From Bacillus sp. MUM 116 (GTDB taxonomy: Bacteria > Bacillota > Bacilli > Bacillales > Cytobacillaceae): DNA of 64,000 nt. The translations under genes and the position numbers were made by a program. The notes beneath the pieces are model-generated. The model worked only from the letters and a program-made list of their open reading frames with translations, searched no databases and was not told where the DNA came from. This document shows positions 51,609-61,245 of the stretch, in pieces (positions within the stretch are counted from its first letter, which is position 1; the number at the start of each line of letters is the position of its first letter). Where the stretch lies: assembly GCF_001866655.1 (NCBI RefSeq), contig NZ_MLYR01000002.1:19558-83557 (forward strand). Direction: 5' to 3'.

Positions 51609-53107
51609 GATAGTTTCCTACTTTCATTGTTAATATTGTTCACAGCATTATGTTTTTGATTCTTAAATTTTTTTGATAAAAGTATAATTATAGCACCAAG
51701 CACAAGAATTACTTGTGGAATTGTACTTTCCCATGATGGGTATAGTGCAAAAAATTCTATACTTGGGATGCTTTGAGAATTCGTTGTTGGAATTAAGCCA
51801 GATAATTGTAGGCTATGGATCCCCATACCTGTAAACTTAATACACAGGTAAAATACGATTAAACTTGATACCATAAAGAATGGACGAAGTGGCAATTTTA
51901 ATCCGACAAATACCATTAAATATGCTATGACACCCAGTATCGCTGCTCCAATAAGAAAACCGATTAATAATGAGTGTAGTTTTATTTGGCTTGCCATTCC
52001 GATATAAAACAAAACTGTTTCCGTTCCTTCTCGAAATACTGCTAGAAAGGCGAGAACCCCTAACGAAACCAGTTTACCCGTTGTTAATGCTGTTTGACTT
52101 TTTTCACGAATATACCGATTCCAATCCGCAATGTTAGATTGACTATGAAGCCAATAACTCATATACAATAACATGACTGCTGCAAAAACACCTGTCCATC
52201 CAGCGATTAAAGCATTATTATTACCAAACGCACCAGATGAAATCACAAATTTCACAATGAGAGCAAGAATCACACTAACGCCAAGGCCCGATAATACTCC
52301 AGTCCAAATCCATCCTTTTCCTTTTCCCTCTCCAGACTTTTTTACAAAAGACATGAGAGCAATTACGACAAGTAACGCTTCTAAACCTTCACGAATTAAA
52401 ATCATGGATGCATCCCAATATGTGTATTGGGATTTATCCGCTAATGGAGTTAAGTATTTTATCATGTTATCGATAGTTTTATTTGCATCTTTAAAATTTG
52501 GAGGATTTGCAGCAAGCATAGCTTGAATGGTTACCAAATCTCTTTCAGAATCACTATAAACGGACGATGACTGTGCCACTACTACTCCTTCTACGCTCAA
52601 CCATCTACTACTTGCCTTTTTAATACCTGCCAGAGCTTCTGATTGCTTTTGCTCCTTAATTTCCTTCTTTGTTTCTTGGAGAAGCACGATAAAATCATCT
52701 AAAGAAATATCTTCTTTCTTAAATCCTGCTTCTTTTGGGTAACCCCCACTTGCAAATTTTTCATTCACTGCTTTTAAGCCTTTTAAAGCTTGTAAAACTT
52801 GGTCCTGTTTCTTAAGGGTAAACGCATATACGACCTGCCCCATATTCGATTCGATGTCTCGGTAAGCAGTCGCAGAATCAGCTTTAATCCCTTCTTCAAT
52901 TTCTCTCCAGGTTTTATTAAATTGGTTATAAGCCTTTTCTGCTTCGGTAAGATTCCCTTTTGAAGCAGAATCAATGGCTTTATTAACCGATTCTTCAGCC
53001 TTCTTAATATCATCATTGGAATTCCCAGAAGCCAAGGCAGGGGTATGTATTCCAATTCCTAATATTAATAGAAGAATAGATAATTTAAGTAACAGATTTT
53101 TACTCAT
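51605..53107 (-). CDS. efeU: FTR1-family high-affinity iron permease with N-terminal outer domain
   Basis: A 500-residue protein: signal peptide (1-26), then two W-x3-E helical domains (NLTEAEKAYNQFNKTWREIE and QSEALAGIKKASSRWLSVEG), then seven membrane helices. The iron motifs REGLEALLVVIAL and REGTETVLFYIGM are the two REGxE signatures of FTR1 permeases. GGGGGATTTTT precedes the ATG. A Fur-like box lies 75 bases upstream. EfeO and EfeB partners are missing; the downstream lipoprotein may replace EfeO. Confidence 0.92.
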   Translation of the reverse strand: MSKNLLLKLSILLLILGIGIHTPALASGNSNDDIKKAEESVNKAIDSASKGNLTEAEKAYNQFNKTWREIEEGIKADSATAYRDIESNMGQVVYAFTLKKQDQVLQALKGLKAVNEKFASGGYPKEAGFKKEDISLDDFIVLLQETKKEIKEQKQSEALAGIKKASSRWLSVEGVVVAQSSSVYSDSERDLVTIQAMLAANPPNFKDANKTIDNMIKYLTPLADKSQYTYWDASMILIREGLEALLVVIALMSFVKKSGEGKGKGWIWTGVLSGLGVSVILALIVKFVISSGAFGNNNALIAGWTGVFAAVMLLYMSYWLHSQSNIADWNRYIREKSQTALTTGKLVSLGVLAFLAVFREGTETVLFYIGMASQIKLHSLLIGFLIGAAILGVIAYLMVFVGLKLPLRPFFMVSSLIVFYLCIKFTGMGIHSLQLSGLIPTTNSQSIPSIEFFALYPSWESTIPQVILVLGAIIILLSKKFKNQKHNAVNNINNESRKLS

Positions 53108-53180
53108 AAAAATCCCCCATAAAAAGTCATTTAATTGATAACGAATTTCAATATCATCTTTCCTTTACAATTGTATTTCC

Positions 53181-53199
53181 ATTGAAAATGATTGTCAAT
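53181..53199. promoter_or_regulatory. Fur-like box upstream of efeU
   Basis: ATTGAAAATGATTGTCAAT matches the Bacillus Fur core TGATAATNATTATCA at 13 of 15 positions (53183-53197). Its place before an iron permease supports iron control. Confidence 0.75.
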
Positions 53200-53282
53200 T
53201 GAAGATTTTTATTATTGGTTACATTTCTGTGTCATTAGAGAGCCAAATTCGATTCTAAAATAATTAGAATATACCTATATTC

Positions 53283-53350
53283 TAATGTTTCTTGCACCCG
53301 TTAGTTGAACAAGAAAAAGGGATGCCACAGCACCCCCCTTTTCTATTAAG
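53283..53350. repeat. Composite repeat, partial
   Basis: CTTGCACCCGTTAGTTGAACAAG with GGGATGCCACAGCACCCCCC lies just left of the large block. Confidence 0.6.
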
Positions 53351-53496
53351 GTTTCCCAAATACAACATTTTTTGGTTGAGTTTAAACAGTTTTATGGGGA
53401 TTAAATTAATGTTTTTTTTCAATAATGTTTCTCTAGACCCACCCACACTCTCTCTGATAAGATACAAAAGCGTTTTTGTTTGGGAGGAGAATTAAA

Positions 53497-54387
53497 TTGG
53501 ATGCAAGAGAATCTTTAGCAAAAAAAGTGGCGATTATAAGTGTCGTTAGTAATATTCTTCTAACCGTAGGAAAGTTATTTGTTGGCTGGTACGGAAAGAG
53601 TGATGCAGTGTTTGCAGATGGAATCCATTCAGCAGCAGATGTTTTCGCATCAATTATTGTACTTTTAGTCATAAAGATCGCAAATAAACCCGCTGATAAG
53701 GAACATCCCTATGGACATGGTAAGGCAGAGGTCATTGTCTCAGGTATTGTGGGATTAGTTTTGCTCATTGTATCTTTTTATGTTGTGTATGAAGCAATAA
53801 TGGGCTTTTTCCATCCAACTTCAACTCCAAATATCCTTGCAATGTGGGTTGCCATTATCTCTTATGGAGCCAAAGAAATTCTTTATAGGTACTCTTATAA
53901 AATTGCTCAAGAGCAAAATAGTAAAGCCATTGAAGCCATTGCTTTTGACCATAAAGCAGATATTGTCGCATCATTAGCAGCTGCTTTAGGGGTTGTTTTA
54001 TCCATTATTGGAGACAAATTTAACATTTTCATTTTACTTTATGGAGATAAAATCGCTAGTATTGTCGTAGCTTATTTAATTTTTAATATATCGAGAAAAA
54101 TGTTGAAAGAAGCGTTCGACATTTTACTAGAACGTAATATTGAAATAAACACTTTAAACGAATATATATCTATTATTTCCTCATTTCCAGCTGTTAAAAG
54201 AATAGACCGAATTAGGGCAAGAGAACTTGGGCATTATGTTTTAGTTGATTTAAGAATTTCAATTGACCATGAAAAAACAATAAAAGAAGGACACGACCTT
54301 TCTAGAGAAATCAAACGGGAGCTCATGAGTAAACATAAAAATATCGAAGAAGTTCTAATTCACTTGAATCCATACTTTCCCACTTAA
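53497..54387 (+). CDS. Cation diffusion facilitator metal transporter
   Basis: A 296-residue CDF exporter. The start is TTG (LDARESLAKKVAI) after GGAGGAG. The metal site pairs are in ADGIHSAADVFASII (HxxxD) and AFDHKADIVASLAAALG (HxxxD), with GHGKAE between. The cytoplasmic domain follows, with IKEGHDLSREIKRELMSKHKNIEEVLIHLNPY. HD-HD-type sites export Mn, Fe or Zn. The first 127 codons are repeated at 48780. Confidence 0.92.
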   Translation: MDARESLAKKVAIISVVSNILLTVGKLFVGWYGKSDAVFADGIHSAADVFASIIVLLVIKIANKPADKEHPYGHGKAEVIVSGIVGLVLLIVSFYVVYEAIMGFFHPTSTPNILAMWVAIISYGAKEILYRYSYKIAQEQNSKAIEAIAFDHKADIVASLAAALGVVLSIIGDKFNIFILLYGDKIASIVVAYLIFNISRKMLKEAFDILLERNIEINTLNEYISIISSFPAVKRIDRIRARELGHYVLVDLRISIDHEKTIKEGHDLSREIKRELMSKHKNIEEVLIHLNPYFPT

Positions 54388-54765
54388 TGGAGATTTCCCC
54401 CTTATAGGGGTAAATGCGTTATACGAATTCTTATTTTTTTATGAAATACTCATTATTACTCTTTCACACTATAAAACGTAGAAAAAACCCATCCATTGAT
54501 GGGTGAGGTGGTTAAAAAACTAATATTTTCTATTTGGTAAGGGTTCTTCTCGCGCCAATACAATTTTGAAATTTCCAACACCATTTACTGTTGGGGCTTG
54601 GATAATTCCCAAATAGGTGAAGTAAACAAAGAAGGGCTCAGAGATTCATAAAAACCAAATAGGGGTAATTTCTAAACATTAAGATTAATCTTAATGTTAT
54701 CTAAATGTTAATATGAAAATTAATATACAACAATTAGATGATCAGGACGCCCTAAATTGTAGACC
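54388..54765. other. Stretch with a hairpin, an orphan coding end and a 24-bp palindrome
   Basis: CCCATC-CATT-GATGGG (about 54488-54503) is a terminator-like hairpin. On the minus strand at 54520-54645 a tail reads SEPFFVYFTYLGIIQAPTVN then GVGNFKIVLAREEPLPNRKY with no start, likely a gene remnant. AACATTAAGATT-AATCTTAATGTT (54675-54698) is a perfect palindrome with no loop. Confidence 0.6.
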
Positions 54766-56067
54766 CTACCCTATCCACTGCTTTACTCGGTTAATCCGGC
54801 GAATCACCAGCCAATCCAAAAGCAAAACAAAGAGCAAAGATACTCCAACCGACGGAAATATAATACTGAAAATTGCGATAATAAAAACTAAACCTTTTTC
54901 CATCTTGAAATTCTTTGGTTGAGGTGGTGCACCTAGTTTGTTGCTAGGTTTTCGTTTCCACCATATCAAAATACCTGTAACAACTATGAGCACGATTCCT
55001 ATACAGACGATGAGCCCCACAATTTGATTTATCCAGCCAAGCTCAGCTCCAATGTGAAGATAATATCCCGTGGTAATGGCTTTTCCTAACAGACCATAAT
55101 CTTTGAATCGAGAATCGCTCAGCACTTTCCCATTGTATTGATCGATATGCAATGTGGCTTCATCGGTAGATTTAGGAAGGAAAACCTGTACAGTGTAGAC
55201 CCCTTCAGGTCCATCCGGGAAGTATACGTCGTAACCTGGATATAAGTGCTGAGAATCAGCAATCCTTACTACCTCATCGATAGAAATGGGGGAAACCTTC
55301 CCTTTTTCCGGTTCGATCGATTTGGGTTTTTCTCCCCAAACAGGAGCTGGAATTCCAGTACCAGTATTCGTCGCTAGTGTTTGAACTAGTGTGTGTCCCC
55401 AAAATCCAGTCCAAGGTAAACCGGTTAAAATCAAAAAGGCAATTCCTATGGACAATACAAATCCAGTCACTGCATGAATATCCATCCAAAAGGATCGCTT
55501 GCCTCGGTTCTGACCGCGAAACAACCTTTTGATTACTCCCTTTCGATTCCGAGGCCACCAAAGGTACATGCCAGTTATCAAAAGAATCAAGCCCCAACAC
55601 ACTGATAGTTCTATCAGAAGGTCACCCGATGTTCCTACCATCAATTGACCATGCAGCTTCTCGATTTGAGCCATGAATCGATCTGCATCATCTAGTTCCC
55701 CAACGATTTTTCCACTATAGGGATTAACAAAAACCGTAATTGATTTATCCCCTTCAAGAATCCCCACTTCTGAAGATCGATTTCCTTCAACACCAGGCTT
55801 ATATCGTGTGAATTGACTATCTGGATGTACTTCCTTTACCTTCTCAAATTGTTTGGAAGCTGGTAGCTTCTGTCCGTCGGCATGAACATAGTAATAATCC
55901 TTATATATGAATGACTCTATCTGGGGCTTGAATAGATAAATGCCTCCAGTTATTGCTAAAAGAATAAGGATTGGAGCGAATACCACTCCTGCGTAAAAAT
56001 GCCACCTCCAAATAGATGCAGACATGGAGCTCACGATCCTACGTTCATTATTCAAGGCAATCTTCAA
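54766..56067 (-). CDS. PepSY-domain iron-regulated membrane protein (COG3182 type)
   Basis: A 433-residue protein with four membrane helices. It has SASIWRWHFYAGVVFAPILI at the start, two outer PepSY domains (GKIVGELDDADRFMAQIEKLHGQLM; EATLHIDQYNGKVLSDSRFK) and DIHAVTGFVLSIGIAFLILT with haem- or metal-like histidines. Such PiuB-like proteins are induced by low iron or copper stress and may reduce ferri-siderophores. It follows the smaller PepSY gene on the same strand. Confidence 0.88.
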   Translation of the reverse strand: MKIALNNERRIVSSMSASIWRWHFYAGVVFAPILILLAITGGIYLFKPQIESFIYKDYYYVHADGQKLPASKQFEKVKEVHPDSQFTRYKPGVEGNRSSEVGILEGDKSITVFVNPYSGKIVGELDDADRFMAQIEKLHGQLMVGTSGDLLIELSVCWGLILLITGMYLWWPRNRKGVIKRLFRGQNRGKRSFWMDIHAVTGFVLSIGIAFLILTGLPWTGFWGHTLVQTLATNTGTGIPAPVWGEKPKSIEPEKGKVSPISIDEVVRIADSQHLYPGYDVYFPDGPEGVYTVQVFLPKSTDEATLHIDQYNGKVLSDSRFKDYGLLGKAITTGYYLHIGAELGWINQIVGLIVCIGIVLIVVTGILIWWKRKPSNKLGAPPQPKNFKMEKGLVFIIAIFSIIFPSVGVSLLFVLLLDWLVIRRINRVKQWIG

Positions 56068-56158
56068 ATTAATCTTTCCTCTCTTTTCATCTGCTTTTAT
56101 AAATTTCTATATGAGGTTACGAATGAAAAAATGGGGGGTAACATTTGTACTTTTACTG

Positions 56159-56710
56159 CTATGTAGCAATATTTTTCAAGTCTTTCGCTTTTTTCCGCGC
56201 TTTTAAACGCTTGTAAAGTGGATAGCCCACCATATAATACCCGGAAAATGACAGTAGAATAAGGGATAAACCTGCGAATGTAAGAGCACTGTATCGATAC
56301 CAATTGCCAAAAAAGGATCCATCATGCAAAGTAATGATGAAACTTGAGTAATCTGGGTTTGTAGATAAAACTTTTCCAGTACTCGCATCGATCTGAACAT
56401 CTTGACTGTTATTAAAGCGAATCTGATAAATATTTAAACCAGGTCTATATTCTATTCTAAAGATATCTTCAACCGATGTTGCACCTGGAAGCCCCTGAGA
56501 CGTGGCTATGGACACGACCTTATCCATAGGTATCGATTGACTTGGACTCGCCTCCTTCCCTGTTCTTAAATCATCAGCAACTCCGAGTGGTATCATATAA
56601 ACAAGCAATAGGCCTGTCACTGCTACGAACATAAAAACAACAGATAAAATTAATCCAGACCATTTATGTACTTTTCTACTAAATTGGTAAAGACTTAATG
56701 CTTTTGACAT
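56159..56710 (-). CDS. Small PepSY-domain membrane protein
   Basis: A 183-residue protein with two or three helices: FSRKVHKWSGLILSVVFMFV at the start, an outer PepSY domain (VQIDASTGKVLSTNPDYSSF), then IITLHDGSFFGNWYRYSALTF and a last helix. AAGGGGTGTG precedes the ATG. It leads the operon with the larger PepSY protein, 91 bases further on. A leader-sized frame lies just upstream. Confidence 0.87.
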   Translation of the reverse strand: MSKALSLYQFSRKVHKWSGLILSVVFMFVAVTGLLLVYMIPLGVADDLRTGKEASPSQSIPMDKVVSIATSQGLPGATSVEDIFRIEYRPGLNIYQIRFNNSQDVQIDASTGKVLSTNPDYSSFIITLHDGSFFGNWYRYSALTFAGLSLILLSFSGYYMVGYPLYKRLKARKKAKDLKNIAT

Positions 56711-56736
56711 ATTTTCTTCACACCCCTTGTCTTATT

Positions 56737-56808
56737 TCAAATTAAATATCCCCTTCCGTTAATGCTCATTCCTTCGTAAAAAATTTCTACGGCTTCTGAC
56801 ATTCTCAA
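56737..56808 (-). CDS. Possible leader peptide before the PepSY operon
   Basis: A 23-codon frame, TTG then RMSEAVEIFYEGMSINGRGY and LI, follows a perfect AAGGAGG by five bases. It stops 27 bases before the PepSY ATG. It is too short to recognise; its ribosome site is stronger than that of the following gene. Confidence 0.4.
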   Translation of the reverse strand: MRMSEAVEIFYEGMSINGRGYLI

Positions 56809-57087
56809 GAAATCCTCCTTCCTCTGCCGTCAACAACATTCGGAATATTCAAAATAAAAAAGCAACTTAAATGTGATTTTACGGTGATGAATTAGGGTTG
56901 TCAATAATATTTTTACAAATTTTACTATATTAGCAAAATAATATATTAATGAGGTGATTCACTAAAGTAAAACTGTCGTCTTACACGTTTCGTTCTTCTC
57001 TTTAAAAATAAGCTTTTTTGAGAAAGTATTCATTACAAGTCGGGTAAATTGACAATAGTTCTTTGAGGTATTATCATCATTATCGTA

Positions 57088-57106
57088 TCCCCCCCTAGGG
57101 GATAGG
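57088..57106. promoter_or_regulatory. CsoR-family operator
   Basis: TATCCCCCCCTAGGGGATA is a C-tract/TA/G-tract dyad, the form recognised by CsoR, RcnR and CstR proteins. It lies 30 bases before the regulator gene. Confidence 0.82.
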
Positions 57107-57135
57107 ATATTAAAAAGCTAAGGTGAGGTGTTTAA

Positions 57136-57399
57136 ATGAGTTCTCATAAACTTCCAGAGGTAATTAGTCGTCTCTCTAAGATTGAGGGGCATGTTAGAGG
57201 TATTAAAAAAATGGCTGAGGAAGGTCGTAGCTGCGAAGAGTTATTAATGCAAGTGAGTGCTGTAAAGTCTGCAATTAATAATGTAGGGAGAGTCATTCTT
57301 GAGGATTATTTAGAGGATTGTGTAGTAGATGGTATACGAAAGCAGGCTGACCAGGAAACAGTTGAAAATTTAAAAAAAGCTATAAAAAGATTTATTTAG
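57136..57399 (+). CDS. CsoR/FrmR-family regulator with C-Y-C signature
   Basis: An 87-residue all-helical repressor. LSKIEGHVRGIKKMAEEGRSCEELLMQVSAVKSAINNVG is typical. Of the copper ligands Cys-His-Cys, Cys33 and Cys62 remain, but the His position is Tyr58 (LEDYLEDCVV). Without that His a Cu(I) role is unlikely; two cysteines alone fit persulfide or electrophile sensing as in CstR. It probably controls itself and the following bshA and ABC genes. Confidence 0.88.
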   Translation: MSSHKLPEVISRLSKIEGHVRGIKKMAEEGRSCEELLMQVSAVKSAINNVGRVILEDYLEDCVVDGIRKQADQETVENLKKAIKRFI

Positions 57400-57459
57400 G
57401 ACAAAAAAATATAGGCAAAATTATTTTTTATTAGCTGCACCCTATTAGGAGAGATCCAA

Positions 57460-58599
57460 ATGAAGATAAAATTAAAAATCGGGATTACTTGCTATCCGAC
57501 AGTAGGTGGTTCAGGAGTAGTAGCAACTGAGTTGGGGAAAATGCTTGCTGAAAAAGGACATGAAATCCATTTTATTTCCTTTAGTCTTCCCTTCCGATTA
57601 AAAGAACTGAATAGAAACATTTATTATCATCCAGTTGAAGTAAGTCAATATCCTGTATTTCACTACCCACCCTATGATATTGCCTTAGCTAGTAAAATGG
57701 CTGATGTTATTAATAGAGAAAAATTAGATATCTTACATGTTCATTACGCTATCCCACATGCTGTTAGTGCAATTTTAGCAAAACAAATAAGTGGGAGAGA
57801 TGTGAAAATTGTTACAACTCTACATGGAACAGATATTACTGTTTTAGGTAATGATCCATCCTTAATAGACGTTATTAGGTTTGGAATTGAAAAATCAGAT
57901 TATGTAACAGCTGTTTCTAAATCATTAATCTCGGAAACCCATGATCTGATTAAGCCTGATAAATATATTGAAGCTGTCTATAATTTCATTGATACTCGCG
58001 TTTATCAAAAAAAGGATTCAACTTATTTGAAAGAAGAATATGGTATCTCTCAAGAAGAGAAAGTGATTGTTCATGTATCAAACTTTAGAGCCATAAAGCG
58101 TGTTACGGATGTTGTAAAAACTTTTTCAAGAATTGAAGCGAATATGCCGGCTAAGCTTTTACTTGTCGGAGACGGTCCAGACATGACAATTGTTTGTAAT
58201 CTAGTTGATGAACTTAACTTAAGAGAAAAAGTTCTGTTTCTTGGAAAGCAAGATAACTTAGAAGAATTATATTCTATTAGTGATTTAATGTTACTTCTTT
58301 CTCAAAAGGAAAGTTTCGGACTCGTGGCTTTAGAAGCAATGGCTTGTGGGGTTCCTTGTATTGGAACCAACGTTGGGGGAATACCAGAGGTTATTTTGGA
58401 TGGTGAAACAGGATTTATTTGCGAGCTAGGTAATATATATTCCATCGCCGATAAAGCCATTTATACTTTGACAGATGACACTGTACATAAGTGTTTATCA
58501 AATCGATCCATTCAAATTGTCAATGAAAGATTTAGAGCCGATCTCATTGTAAAAAAATATGAAGATATTTACTTTAAAGTAATTAAATACTGTGAATAA
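57460..58599 (+). CDS. bshA: N-acetylglucosaminyl L-malate synthase BshA
   Basis: A 379-residue GT4 glycosyltransferase that joins UDP-GlcNAc and L-malate, the first step of bacillithiol synthesis. [20 protein letters not shown], then [18 protein letters not shown] and [17 protein letters not shown], then [11 protein letters not shown] and [20 protein letters not shown] match BshA. GGAGAGATCC precedes the ATG. The usual neighbours (mgsA, bshB1, cca) are absent and a CsoR-type regulator is next to it, so it is probably a second, stress-induced copy. Confidence 0.92.
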   Translation: MKIKLKIGITCYPTVGGSGVVATELGKMLAEKGHEIHFISFSLPFRLKELNRNIYYHPVEVSQYPVFHYPPYDIALASKMADVINREKLDILHVHYAIPHAVSAILAKQISGRDVKIVTTLHGTDITVLGNDPSLIDVIRFGIEKSDYVTAVSKSLISETHDLIKPDKYIEAVYNFIDTRVYQKKDSTYLKEEYGISQEEKVIVHVSNFRAIKRVTDVVKTFSRIEANMPAKLLLVGDGPDMTIVCNLVDELNLREKVLFLGKQDNLEELYSISDLMLLLSQKESFGLVALEAMACGVPCIGTNVGGIPEVILDGETGFICELGNIYSIADKAIYTLTDDTVHKCLSNRSIQIVNERFRADLIVKKYEDIYFKVIKYCE

Positions 58600-58759
58600 A
58601 TTTGATACCTAGAGAATTTTTTATTGAGATATTATTAAGCAAAGACGATCAAGAAACAGTAAAAACCAAAAATAGGCAGAGAAAAATTTTATTTAGGGAC
58701 AGACAAACATAATATCATTATTTTAGTAATTCTATAAAGCAGCAAGGGGTGTTACTTAG

Positions 58760-60538
58760 TTGTCCAGCTTAAGATTATACAGTAAATTTGTTAAACCTTA
58801 TTGGAAGTTAGTTATTATTACAATGATTATTGGAATTATAAAGTTTGGAATTCCTTTAACATTGCCTTTAATCATGAAATATTCAGTGGATTCTATTCTT
58901 TTAGCAAAAATCCCTTTAAGTCAGAAAATATTGCACCTGACCTATGTTATTTCAATAGCATCTGTTTTATTCATCATCGTTCGATTTCCTGTTGAATATT
59001 ATCGTCAATATTTCGCTCAAGAAATTACAAGCAAGATTCTGTATGATATACGTGACAAACTCTATGGGCATCTACAAAAATTGTCTCTTCGCTTTTATCA
59101 AAACAATAAAACCGGAGAAATCATCTCTCGTGTTATGAACGATGTAGAACAAACAAAAAACCTAGTAGAAACAGGTATGATGAATATTTGGTTAGATATG
59201 ATTACTTTAACAATTGCATTAGGTTTTATGTTTACAATGAATGTAAAATTGACATTCATGGCAATTGCAATCCTTCCCTTTTATGCTATTTCTGTAAAAA
59301 CAATGTACAAACGTTTAAAATTACTAACAAAACAACGGTCACAATCTCTTGCAGATGTGCAGTCATATCTTCACGAAAGGGTAGCTGGGATACCAGTTGT
59401 AAAAAGTTTTACACTTGAGGAATATGATCAGAACCAATTTGACAGAAGAAACCAAAATTTCCTAACCAAAGCGATGGCTGTGACCCAATGGAATGCTTTA
59501 ACTAATGCAATTATTAATACATTAACTGATATTGCTCCTCTCCTTGTCATTGCCTATGGGGGATATAAAGTCATTACGGGTGAACTTACTTTAGGTACAT
59601 TTGTAGCCTTCTTTGGATATTTAAATAATATTTATAGTCCTTTACGCAGACTAGTCAATTCATCTACTCTCCTAACCCAAGCAACGGCTTCTCTTGACCG
59701 TGTGTTAGAGTTATGGAATCAGCCTTATGATGTTTTAGACCAACCTTCTGCTAAGCAACTGACAAAAGTGAATGGGGACATTGAATTTAAAAATGTATGG
59801 TTCCGATATGATAAGGAATCCGACTATATCTTAAAAGATATTAATTTAACTATACCCTCTGGCCATACAGTTGCCTTAGTTGGGATGAGTGGAGGAGGAA
59901 AATCATCTCTTATTAGTTTAATTCCACGATTCTACAATATTGAAAAAGGTAGTATTACCATTGATGATATGAATATAATCGACATTACTCAAAATAGTCT
60001 AAGAAGTCACATAGGTATGGTGTTACAGGACAATATTTTATTCAGTGGCACTATACGAGACAATATTTTATTAGGAAATCCTTCAGCATCTGAAGAGGAA
60101 ATGGTTAAGTCTGCAAAAGCTGCCAATGCCCATGATTTTATTCTTAATCTCCCGAATGGATATGATACTGAAATCGGTGAAAAAGGGGTTAAATTATCAG
60201 GAGGTCAAAAGCAAAGAATTGCTATCTCAAGGGTATTTCTGAAAAACCCTAAGATTTTGATCTTAGACGAGGCAACCTCTGCGTTAGATTTGGAATCAGA
60301 GGCTCTAATTCAAGAATCGCTTGATAAATTAGCAAAAAATAGAACAACGATTATTATTGCTCATAGGTTATCAACGATAACTAATGTAGATGAAATTATA
60401 TTTATGAAAGACGGGCAAATCTTAGAAAAAGGAACTCATAATGAATTAATGCAACAAAACGGATTATATAAACAATTATTTAATATACAAAACTTAAATC
60501 AAGACCAAAAAGAAATGGTTGCTGAGGGGTTCTTGTGA
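58760..60538 (+). CDS. ABC exporter, fused permease and ATPase
   Basis: A 592-residue half-transporter of the MsbA/LmrA type. Six helices are in the first 320 residues. The ATPase has Walker A GMSGGGKSS, Q-loop VLQDNILFSGTIRDNI, signature LSGGQKQR, Walker B ILILDEATSALD and H-loop IIIAHRLST. Start TTG after AGGGGTG. It follows bshA by 160 bases, so it may be co-regulated. Substrate unknown; thiol conjugates would be a logical guess. Confidence 0.92.
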   Translation: MSSLRLYSKFVKPYWKLVIITMIIGIIKFGIPLTLPLIMKYSVDSILLAKIPLSQKILHLTYVISIASVLFIIVRFPVEYYRQYFAQEITSKILYDIRDKLYGHLQKLSLRFYQNNKTGEIISRVMNDVEQTKNLVETGMMNIWLDMITLTIALGFMFTMNVKLTFMAIAILPFYAISVKTMYKRLKLLTKQRSQSLADVQSYLHERVAGIPVVKSFTLEEYDQNQFDRRNQNFLTKAMAVTQWNALTNAIINTLTDIAPLLVIAYGGYKVITGELTLGTFVAFFGYLNNIYSPLRRLVNSSTLLTQATASLDRVLELWNQPYDVLDQPSAKQLTKVNGDIEFKNVWFRYDKESDYILKDINLTIPSGHTVALVGMSGGGKSSLISLIPRFYNIEKGSITIDDMNIIDITQNSLRSHIGMVLQDNILFSGTIRDNILLGNPSASEEEMVKSAKAANAHDFILNLPNGYDTEIGEKGVKLSGGQKQRIAISRVFLKNPKILILDEATSALDLESEALIQESLDKLAKNRTTIIIAHRLSTITNVDEIIFMKDGQILEKGTHNELMQQNGLYKQLFNIQNLNQDQKEMVAEGFL

Positions 60539-60623
60539 TACTGCTCAGTTTATTGTTTCTCTTCTCCCCCACCCGGTATCGTTGAAAATTTTTGTATAGC
60601 ATGTTTCAAGCTAAACCTAAATA

Positions 60624-60663
60624 GCAAAAAACGCAGCCTAATTTAAAAACCTGCGTTTTTTGC
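60624..60663 (+). terminator. Terminator of the ABC exporter
   Basis: GCAAAAAACGCAG pairs with CTGCGTTTTTTGC, 86 bases after the stop. The rest of 60664-60890 shows no gene. Confidence 0.85.
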
Positions 60664-60967
60664 TTATTTATTGTACTTTTGAATATGGAGAAGCCAAAAA
60701 GCGCCAAAAATGACGCTTTCAACGGGAGGTGATTCCCAATCGTCCTACATTTTTATATTATGCAACATTGGTAAAGTTTAGAATGCGAAGTAAGAATAGC
60801 TTAAAGATTTCAATAAAAAAGGTACCTGTCCTTTATGAGTGAGGTTTAATCTCATACACGTTACTATTGAATAACTGGTGCATGTCAATAGTTCATTAAC
60901 TTTTATGTGAAAACAGCCTAAAAAAGAGAGCCCGTAGGCTCTTTGGAAACATGTTTAAATCATTTGC

Positions 60968-61123
60968 TTAAAAGAATCTGCGTCTTCTTCTTTCAATTTC
61001 GATTGCGATACGTCTTCTTCTCTCTATCTCGATTTCGATTTCAATACGTCTTCTTCTCTCTATCTCGATTTCGATTTCAATAGGGAAAAACCTTCTTCTA
61101 AAGCCGTCAGGGAAAAAAACCAT
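60968..61123 (-). CDS. Low-complexity Ile-Glu / Arg4 repeat peptide (copy 2)
   Basis: Fifty-one residues, the same as copy 1 except in the head (RRRFFP for RRRFLP): two IEIEIEIERRRR units and IAIEIERRRRRFF. AGGAGG and the following terminator are also kept. Preservation of the frame in both copies suggests that it is translated, though the copies may be too young to prove it. Confidence 0.75.
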   Translation of the reverse strand: MVFFPDGFRRRFFPIEIEIEIERRRRIEIEIEIERRRRIAIEIERRRRRFF

Positions 61124-61245
61124 GTGTAATTCATCCTCCTATCGTTTCAGTAGTCTAGACAAAGGGACAGATTAAAATCAACCTGACCTTAGTTCCGTAC
61201 AATTTAGTAATTGAGCAATAGACAGATTAAACAGCCAATGTAGAC

